A stretch of DNA of 64,000 nucleotides from Anaspis maculata (lineage: Eukaryota; Arthropoda; Insecta; Coleoptera; Scraptiidae). The notes under the pieces were generated by a model, which did not search any database, was not told where the DNA came from, and worked only from the letters and a program-made list of their open reading frames with translations. The translations under genes were made by a program, and so were the position numbers. Of this stretch, positions 56,081-64,000 are shown piece by piece. Location of the stretch: assembly GCA_949128115.1 (NCBI GenBank), contig OX421964.1:36944177-37008176 (forward strand). Direction: 5' to 3'. Position 1 is the first letter of the stretch. Every line of letters begins with the position of its first letter.

Positions 56081-58216
56081 TAGTCCGGATGTTAAAGTAT
56101 GATACCCTTCACTTTTATAACAAGCAATGCCACTTGGCATACCTGTTGCTGAGACCATCATTGACCGATTAAGATCAGGAGGCAAAGTCTCAAGCAATGT
56201 AGGCGTCGTATACAAGGTGTCGTATAGAAAAAAAGTAAGAAATTCGTATATCATTAACCAAACCAGATGCATTCACGTGAATGGGCACATATATCCAAAA
56301 TATATTACCCATCAAGGAAGAGTCAAGGGTTTTGCAAAATCTTGAGCGGTTCCTGAAATATTCAGGAAAAACTGAATTTTCTTCTGGATATTTTATTTCT
56401 CGGTAAATCAGTGAATTTTCAAGATATTAAAGTGCAACTTGGTAGTTCTATGGCCAGTATGGTCATGAATCAAAAACCATCAGGAGCCAAATGCAACGCC
56501 TGTCATTTCCAGAAATAAGACAGTGAACTTTTTCTTCTTCGCGACTGCCATCTTGAATCTCCGTTTCATTCAACAGTTAAAAAAGTGACAACCAAATGTG
56601 AGATAGTTGACATCCAGTCACCTATTATAAAAAAGATAGTCTTGAAGCAAGGTAAGGGTCTCTTCATCGAGAAAACAGTGTCACCCAAGGTTTTCATGGT
56701 AATACGCATTTTCAGCGCCTGTGATGGCTAATCAGAGATTTGAAAGAGCAGAGTGAGCTCTTTGTCACATTCCTACATGCATTTTAAGCTGAATTACCAA
56801 AATTCATGATGATCGGTTCGGAGGTAAATTTTTGGTGGCTTGCTGAACTAAATATGTAACGCTTTTTGGTGGAAAATGCATAAAAAGTCGAGCAATCATC
56901 ATCATGTCATCCCTCACTGAGAGAAGGCTATTGCAAAAACTGAAACTAATCAACGCTGGAATGTTTTGGTAGAGTCAACTCTATAGTCTTGAGCCATAAA
57001 ATATTGAACACATTCGTCCCTTTGTTAGAGAGAGGACATGAGAGACTTACATGCAGGAAGTTTTTTCCAAGTTCTGAGCCACGTATTATTTTCAGAAAGC
57101 TACCAAAATTTTGTCTCTGGATCGATGATGATGAATTTTGGTACTAAATCTCAAAATGGATGTCATAGTCATCAACTTTTGGTTGGTTTCTGAATGAAAT
57201 ATGTGAATAAGAATTTTGAATTTTTTTTCTGCATGCACGCCTTCCATGTCTTCTCTCTGGTAACTGGACGCATGTGTCCAACATTTATTGCCTCAAGAAT
57301 ATAGGCTTCAATCTCGCAAAACATTCTAGCGTTGATTTGTTTCAGTTTTTGCAACAGCCTTCTTTTCATGAAGAATAACATGATAATGATTGCCCAATTA
57401 TTTTTGCATTCCTAACCAAAAAGCGCCATCTATTTTGTTCAGCAAGCCATCAAGAGTTTACCTTTGGACCGATCATCATGAATTTTGGTAATTCAGCTCA
57501 AAATGAATGTGGGATTGTGACAAAGAGCTCACTCTGCTTTTTCAAATCTCTCATCAGCCATCACAGGCGCTGCAAATGCGTATTACCATGAAAACCGTGG
57601 GTGACAATGTTTTCACGATGAAGACACCCTCACCTTGCATCAAGGCCATCTTTTTCGTAATAGGGTGACTGGATGCCAACATTCTCACATCCAACTGTCA
57701 CATTTCCATTTGTTGAGTAAAACGAAGATTCAAAATGGCGGTCACGAAGAAAAAAAAGAGTTGACTGCCTCACTTCTGGAAATAGCAGGCCCTGCATTTG
57801 GCTCCTGATTGTTTTTTATTCATGACAATGCTCGCCGTAAACTAACCAAGTTGCACTCCGATATCCTGAAAATTCACTGATTTACCGAGAAATCAAATAT
57901 TTAGAAGAAAATTGAGTTTTCCGCAATATTTCAAGAACCGATCAAGATTTTCCAAAACTGTTGACTCTTCTTTGATGGGTAACATATTGTGAATATATGT
58001 GCCCACTCACGTGAATCCATCTGGTTCGGTTGATGATATACGAATTTTTGACTTTTTTTCAATACGACACCCTGTATACGGCGCCTGCATCACTTGCGAC
58101 TTTGGCTCCTTATCTTAATCGGTCAAACATGGTCTCGGCAACATATATGCCAAGTGGCATTGCTTGTTATGAAAGTGAAGGGTGCCCTCCAAATTTTGAC
58201 CTTAACGTCCGGACTA
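56081..58216. repeat. 2.1-kb palindromic (foldback) element
   Basis: Arms 56081 to about 57070 and about 57160-58216. Outer ends TAGTCCGGATGTTAA and TTAACGTCCGGACTA. Paired words: AACAAGCAATGCCACTTGGC with GCCAAGTGGCATTGCTTGTT; GATGATCGGTTCGG with CCGATCATCATGAATT; CGTTTCATTCAACAG with the partner near 57710. The loop (57071-57159) is small. The word ACACCCTGTATACGG (58070) marks an inner end. The left arm has several short deletions relative to the right. Confidence 0.92.
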
Positions 58217-59467
58217 CTCGTGGACATGGGTTTTTTTTATTTCTTTTTGTGAAAGATCCTCCCAAAATGGTTGCATTGGCAAAATGATTTTGTTTAAAAA
58301 AGTTTTTGTACATATAAAAAAAACATTAAAAAGACTTGTTTGTTTGAATGCCGCGGCAAGTGCGTGACGTCACATTTTGAAGAGCCAATAGAAACTCTAG
58401 TTGGCCATCCAATGACTGGAGAACACCTTGTCGTTTTGAACTGATTTATATCGAAAAAATTAAATGAATTGCTGGAGTGCTATGGTTTGACCGCACATTT
58501 TGATCGATTCTGCCTTAAAATTCACTGATTTTTGCTCGTGCAGGCTTCGGATTAATGTCACAACAGTGTTATTAGTGCCATATGAGTGGCAGTACTGCGA
58601 GTGTGGCATGCCGTATGTCAAGTCCACGTCAAATAATTTAGCTTTTTTGAATACAATTTCGCTTCATAATACATAATAACTTCATGCAATGGCATCAAAA
58701 ACAAGTTCTTTGTGATAAAGATGTGCTCGTACGTGAAAATACAGTAAATACACCACTACGTAATAGATCCAGAACGAATGCTTAGGTCAAATGTCAAGTG
58801 CGTTCCCCTCTCCTTCCTCCCTCTCACCTTCTAACCCACTTTCAACCTGTGACGTAGCATTTTATTCCTGATTTGGATAAGTCCACTTTCAAATTGATTT
58901 TTTACCGAAATGAAATCATATTTCGAAAGACTTGTCCAACTACAATTTCGTCATTCAAATATTTATCAGATTTATGATACTTTTATACTGAAATGCGATT
59001 GATGTCCAGTAACCTATTCCAATTGGCAATCTTGAACACTTGAGACATTTTATTAGGTATCTGAAGTGAATCATTATTTCGCTAGGTGGCGATCCAGACA
59101 CTAGAATATCTCAGGCTCTCATGATCAACGAGAGCCCTTTGCGTCCTCTACGGCGAGAGGTCCGAAGCACCTTTTGTTGGCTAATTTGACCACCTGGACA
59201 AAGCTTAAGCAGAGTACTAAACTCCTTGGTGGTGCATAGGGCGAGGTGTATTTTGAGAATCAAAGTTTCCTCTCGATTGATAAAATTCCTTCTGCTGGGA
59301 TGTGCTCGGTCAATGGGGGTCCTTTCTGGTCTCCCGAATGCATTCCGAACGCATGGTTGGGTGCATCATGCAGATTTGACAAATCCTCAGATTTAGCGTG
59401 CAATGGTCGGGTCTCCTAGCAACGTCCAGTTCAATTGTTCTGTTTTGTGCAGGTGTACAATCAATAG
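58217..59467. other. Unassigned sequence
   Basis: No gene recognised. The stretch 59080-59460 is more GC-rich and single copy. Confidence 0.3.
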
Positions 59468-59578
59468 CACCTGGAGCAAAACGGCGGCAAACGCGATTTT
59501 AGGCATCACGAAGAGGAGGTGAAGAAGAGGGCGGAGAAAGAACGGCACGACAGACAACGCGTCGCCTCTAAAATATGA
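59468..59578 (+). other. Possible short terminal coding exon (very weak)
   Basis: After an AG at 59466-59467 (acceptor-like, following the pyrimidine-rich TTGTTCTGTTTTGTGCAG) the frame reads HLEQNGGKRDF, HHEEEVKKRAEKERHD, RQRVASKI and stops at 59576-59578. The high charge and regular alternation resemble a coiled-coil-like coding sequence. But the better acceptor (GTGCAG at 59447-59452) would put a stop in this frame, and no partner exon is visible. Confidence 0.12.
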
Positions 59579-61550
59579 ACCATCATCATCCGGGCTTTAG
59601 AATTTCCATCGATGTAGTAAATTGGCAATGACTTGAGAGAATAATCCTAATAAAAGGCTGGTTATTCTTGTTTCATTTTGATGTCCGCAAGGTTTTGTTT
59701 GTTTACTACATTTTTAATTCGTGTATGATGCAGCTTATGATAGGTCACATATCATATAGGTATTGCGGAAAAAAGAGAAACAGTCCGTGTCGAAATGACC
59801 ACTTACCATCCATAAAAATACATTAAAAATTGTAAAAACTTCCTTAGAATACGTAACATCTGCAGTCGACAATGCCACAATGCCACCACCAACTCCACGC
59901 AACAATCGAACTTTGCGCGTTCGGACGTTGGGCCGAGAATCGTCTGAGATTTGGGTTCATTCTCGGCGAGGGTGGTTTATAGGGAGGAAATCGGATTTTT
60001 CAAGCCCACTTCCACTCGCATAATGCCCTTTTCGTACACTACAAATGCGACGTATACAATGTTAGGATTTTCAAAGACCTTTCAGCAGGCAGCTAAGCCA
60101 GTATTCTGTAAATAGCACGAAGGAGTCCTTATGTTATTGATATTGTTGCAATTTTCTCGAGGGTTACTTATACTCCAGCGTTACGAAAACCGTCGTTGTT
60201 GTAAAAATTTGCGTATTCGCGTATATAAGGTATATTTCGTTCTTCCAAGTACTTCTAGGTAAAGGTATAAGTATAGCAAATTTTCTATGGTCTCGTTCCA
60301 TAATAAAATATTTATATACGATTTGGATTTACAACGCGATTAAACGTCAGTTAAGAAATCGTTGCTCCCATAAATTCGAAACTAACGTCTCAATCCGACC
60401 ATTAACACCTAGCCGTCACAATGGATGCGATTGGAAATGTACGCCCTGTGGCACAAAAAAATCACACAACGCAATGAATCGAAATTCCCCATCATTGTGA
60501 CGAGAGAAGAAAAAACGCCGATATGGAGTCATAACCCTCAAAGGGTACAAACACCATTGTTGTCGCGAGCAAAAAAAAAAAAACTGTACGCACTGCTCCA
60601 ATTTTATATTCATTTAGAACGAACCCTTCGGTGATTTATAAGAACGACCGATTTCCCCGATCTACAAATCGGCATTACCATAACAGTGATCGAATATTGC
60701 GACCGTTTCGATTCGGTATATGGGCGTGCTGCATATGTTTGACTTTTTATATCGATGTCGTTTTTGGCAGAGCGCGAATAAAGTATCAATTACCACCAAA
60801 ATTGTCCATATGGTAATTTTTCGACGGATAAAGAAAAAACCGTTACGCATGCATACGGACATCGGTGTTATAGGTATGATGGCATAATTTAATTATTTTG
60901 CTTGATGGGAAACGGTAGGCTATTTGCTTATGTGTAACAATCGGAGGCAATGATATGCTTTGACGCAGGCACCCATTCATTCTGGAGCCATTTACGCTGG
61001 ATTCCATTCATCAAGGTAAATTCGTATGAAATTAAGCGTCATTGTGGACAGGTGTTGCGACAATGCGTGCTTTTAATTTTTGACTGATGATGGTTGCATC
61101 CGAAGTGGCAGTTTCTAAATTGGATGCTGTTGCATGTAATTGAGCTTTCGCAGGCTGTCTGTGTGAATCTGGCCAAAGTCTGCGATGATCTTATGATATA
61201 ATGCACCTATATTATCTACCAAATACTCAAGCTACTGACACTCCATTTTGCGATCTGCTGGGAGCTGGTAGTGTAAAAACCAATCTGTATTTTGATCAGA
61301 GCTCAAGCGGTCAAGCACATCATCACTGCATCCTGGTCATGGACTAAAAATCGCGAATTGGTCTGTCAATGCATGTTTTCCAGGGCATCAGCAAGATACG
61401 GTGTTTTTAAAACTTAGAAGTTATGAGTGTTTCAGTTCAAAACCCTGAAACCTAAGCTCGATACTCGATACTCGATACTACTATAGTATGAATACATCTG
61501 ATAAATTGGCGACATTTTCAAGATATTGGAGTGTATATAATATAAGAGTG
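59579..61550. other. Unassigned sequence
   Basis: About 2 kb of single-copy sequence without a recognised gene. The stretch 60330-60900 has a higher CpG content and short frames on both strands without domains. Confidence 0.3.
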
Positions 61551-61602
61551 GGTTGTTTGTCTTCTCCAACAGTAAAACACAGTGAATCTTCTTCTTTTTA
61601 CT
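61551..61602 (+). repeat. 52-base direct repeat, copy 1
   Basis: GGTTGTTTGTCTTCTCCAAC, then AGTAAAACACAGTGAATC and TTCTTCTTTTTAC. It recurs at 61960-62011 with one mismatch visible (GTGAATC against GTAAATC), 409 bases apart. Confidence 0.9.
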
Positions 61603-61959
61603 GCAGTTTCGGCTATTTATTCAATGCGAAGCCATTGTCAAAAATTTGTGTAAAAATATAAATGTAAATATAACTAATAATATAATATAAGTATAAGTAT
61701 GTAAATATTACTAATAATCTAATATAAGTATTATATTAGTCGGACTCCTATGATAATAAAACCTCTGAACCAGAATTGTGCTATTTTATCCTAACTGATG
61801 CAGCAGAGAAAACCCACTTTGTACTAAAAAATATTGGAATAAAAAAATACGTACGAATAATAGAACTTACACTAGAAACACTTTAAACACACAGAGAAGA
61901 GGCACGTACTGGTCAAAAATTTAGATTTTTTTTCACTTTCAATATTTTTTACAAAAGGG
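61603..61959. other. Spacer between direct repeats
   Basis: AT-rich; it has TATAAGTATAAGTATG and related words near 61680-61735. No gene. Confidence 0.5.
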
Positions 61960-62011
61960 GGTTGTTTGTCTTCTCCAACAGTAAAACACAGTAAATCTTC
62001 TTCTTTTTACT
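61960..62011 (+). repeat. 52-base direct repeat, copy 2
   Basis: See 61551-61602. Confidence 0.9.
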
Positions 62012-62802
62012 TTTCGGAGTCCGAAGCGTGTCTGCAAAGTTATTGGGTGTCTATACAAGCATTCCTTGGAAAACTGTATGGTGCTCAAGCCCACAACTTC
62101 CAAGTTGGCTTGTAGTTTGCTGGACTTGCCTGAATAAACGATAGCTTGAGATGGTCTCACAAAACTAGATAGATGATGAACCGAGCATTATGTCACTGAT
62201 GTTCGATGTCACTCATAGGTCACACACAATTTTTTTTATAAAATTTTCACCTACCTCGTGTGAAACTCCAAGGAAAGAGCTAAAGTTGCTTACATCTCAA
62301 CACTCCAGTTCCTACTTGGGTTTTGCAAAAATCATGGGGTAACATTTTGAGGTAGTGTAGACATCACACTATGGTCTTTTTCAATGGAATACGTAAGAAG
62401 GATGCTTTCGGGTCGTTTCCTTGTTTCGGGATTATCTACGTGAGATCCTAGAGTATACAAAAATAGTGCCCTTTCGTCCTGACATCGCGAGAAAACACAA
62501 GAGAGGCACTCACTTGCTATGCTGCACAATGCTAAATTCCATTATTTGTTGGTCCACAGTCCACCAAACACACTGGTTGCCTATCTTTGACAGTTACATA
62601 GGTGTCGGCGCCTGATTACTTCTGTCACTCAGCTGCCAGTGCTGCCACTGTCACCTTCCGAGTTTTTAGTGGGGTCGGTACGCTTTTGGATACTGCACTT
62701 TTGAGTAGAGTTACGAAACTTGGCACATAGTTTCTAGGGACCATAAGAAGAAATTTCACCCGATGTTCCAAAAAAAATTTCCGACGGAATCCGATATATA
62801 GG
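62012..62802. other. Unassigned sequence
   Basis: No gene recognised. Confidence 0.35.
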
Positions 62803-63085
62803 CCCCTTTTTCCAAAATGGCGTCCAAATTTTGAAAATTGGCGATTGGTCGTACAGTGGCGCGCAAAGTATCAATTCCTAACATTTTGAACATAAAGAGT
62901 TGATTTAAGCCACCCCTGACTTGATCCGTTTGATATTTTGGCCATTTGGGACCTTTTTCCAAAATGGCAGCCAAACTTCGAAAGTTGAAATTTGGTCCTG
63001 TAGTGGCCTGCAAGGTATCAATTCTGGACATTTCGACCATGACAAGTCGATTAAAGCCTACCCCGACTCTACTCAACCTAAATTT
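62803..63085. repeat. Tandem duplication, period about 147 bases
   Basis: Two units: TTCCAAAATGGCGTCC (62810) and TTCCAAAATGGCAGCC (62957), followed in each by GATTGGTC or ATTTGGTC, CAAAGTATCAATTC or CAAGGTATCAATTC, then ACATTT with GA and TTGATTTAAGCC or CGATTAAAGCC. The wording (ATGGCGGCC-like) recalls the repeat at 3460-4280, but an alignment was not made. Confidence 0.75.
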
Positions 63086-63339
63086 TGGCCTCAATACCGA
63101 GCTCAATACTCAATTATAGTGCTGATTTAGAATTATTTTTTTTTTATCTTGAGAAGGGTTGTGAAAAACCCGAGGGAAAACCACTTCTTGGACTTTCTGT
63201 GTGTCCAACATGCAAGTCATCCGGAGAGCAGAATCACTACATTTTTCCGAAGAAATAAAAGGCTCCCCACCCCACTGGCAAAACCTATTCCACGCATGTA
63301 TTAAACTGTAAAAACCATAAAAAAATGTCGAAAGTACAT
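63086..63339. other. Unassigned sequence
   Basis: No gene recognised. Confidence 0.35.
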
Positions 63340-63531
63340 ACATATTTATTTATTATATTTATTTATCTAATTGTCTTATTTTACGAGGCGGCATTCAGCT
63401 ATAAGCTGCTCTACCATGCAACCTCGGGGACAGCACAAAATATCCATGGATGAAGTAGGATTCGAACCCACACAGGGCAGCGCGAATGGTTTGGCTTGCC
63501 ATCACCTGTACCACTCGGCTACCACCGCTCC
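63340..63531 (-). mobile_element. tRNA-derived SINE, second family, copy 2
   Basis: Minus strand: the head at 63531 begins GGAGCGGTGGTAGCCGAGTG and has the B box GGTTCGAATCC. The body is GGATATTTTGTGCTGTCCC. It ends in an AAATAAATA-type A/T-rich tail near 63345-63365. It shares head and body with 44300-44510, which confirms a family. No working tRNA is encoded. Confidence 0.8.
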
Positions 63532-64000
63532 ATATCAACTGCAAGTTGTTTCAGAATTTGTATTTGTGCTGAAAGATAAGTCAGGTTACATATTACATTA
63601 CCAGAAATAACAGTGATTGAGAGATCTGCGCTCTATCGCGTGTATTTGCTGTTTCTCAGTTGTGTTTGGAGGTTAGACTTCTCTCTGCCTCTCAGACCTC
63701 AGAATCCGGTTACTTTTTATCAGTGTAGAAGAAATGTTGCATGTTGATTAGGAATAAATTCTTGCAAGGTTTGATTTTCTGCATGAGAGAGCGTCCCACT
63801 GATGTTGAGCATCTGAGTCGACTGTGCGCCGATATGGGATGCAACTTATTTGGAAATTTGCACGTTTGCGTTTGAGCGATTGTGCGAGACGCTCACCTAC
63901 ATTCTTCTTCACTGTTTTCTTTATCTATTACATTGATGAAGAACAGAGCTCTCACCTATCTTGAATCCCTTTTCAATTCTAATTCCTGTAGGTGATCCAA
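63532..64000. other. Unassigned sequence
   Basis: Nothing recognised. Confidence 0.35.

Noticed and set aside
1..64000. Bacterial or phage origin.
   Set aside because: No dense coding, no operons; SINEs, hAT elements and a non-LTR retrotransposon fit a eukaryote.

Overview
The window reads as AT-rich nuclear DNA of an arthropod, probably an insect. I see no operon layout, no ribosome-binding sites and no long open reading frames. What I do see is a CR1/Jockey-type retrotransposon remnant, tRNA-derived SINEs, hAT-like elements with 8-base target duplications, many short inverted-repeat elements, long (AC)n tracts and frequent TAGGTA/TACCTA words. That mix would fit a hemipteran such as a whitefly or aphid, but the species is inference. 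I recognise no intact host protein-coding gene; the window looks intergenic or intronic.

The dominant feature is a set of long palindromes (snap-back, or foldback, elements) of about 0.3 to 3 kb. They lie at 467-1607, 9450-12414, 14229-15956, 16505-18822, 23607-25537, 29685-30606, 33384-33691, 48665-49196, 53310-54768 and 56081-58216. Most carry the word ACAGGGTG or its complement at an end or inside. Several share sequence modules, so they appear to be one or a few related families. Single-arm copies lie at 13134-14080, 23175-23346, 30659-31184, 31185-32590, 44896-45253 and 52900-53195. Some are nested: a SINE sits in the right arm of 9450-12414, a 279-base insert in the right arm of 23607-25537, and the palindrome 48665-49196 lies inside a 2-kb hAT element.

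Layout. 0-9 kb: one palindrome, a motif-rich single-copy stretch around 2.2-2.8 kb, and a repeat built on ATGGCGGCC words. 9-19 kb: almost continuous palindromic elements. 19-30 kb: the retrotransposon remnant, (AC)n-anchored dispersed repeats, a large nested palindrome and a 1-kb GC-rich tandem array. 30-33 kb: duplicated snap-back elements and an inverted copy of the 13-kb element. 33-44 kb: mostly single-copy sequence with scattered small repeats. 44-50 kb: a SINE and two hAT-like elements with visible target-site duplications. 50-53 kb: small inverted-repeat elements and a GC-rich block with a good splice donor on the minus strand, the best candidate for a host exon (probably 5' UTR). 53-58 kb: two more palindromes. 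58-64 kb: largely single-copy sequence ending in short tandem repeats and a second SINE.

If transcribed, the long palindromes would fold into long double-stranded hairpins, so this cluster could be a source of endogenous small interfering RNA. That is a hypothesis. All boundaries were read by eye and may be off by several bases.
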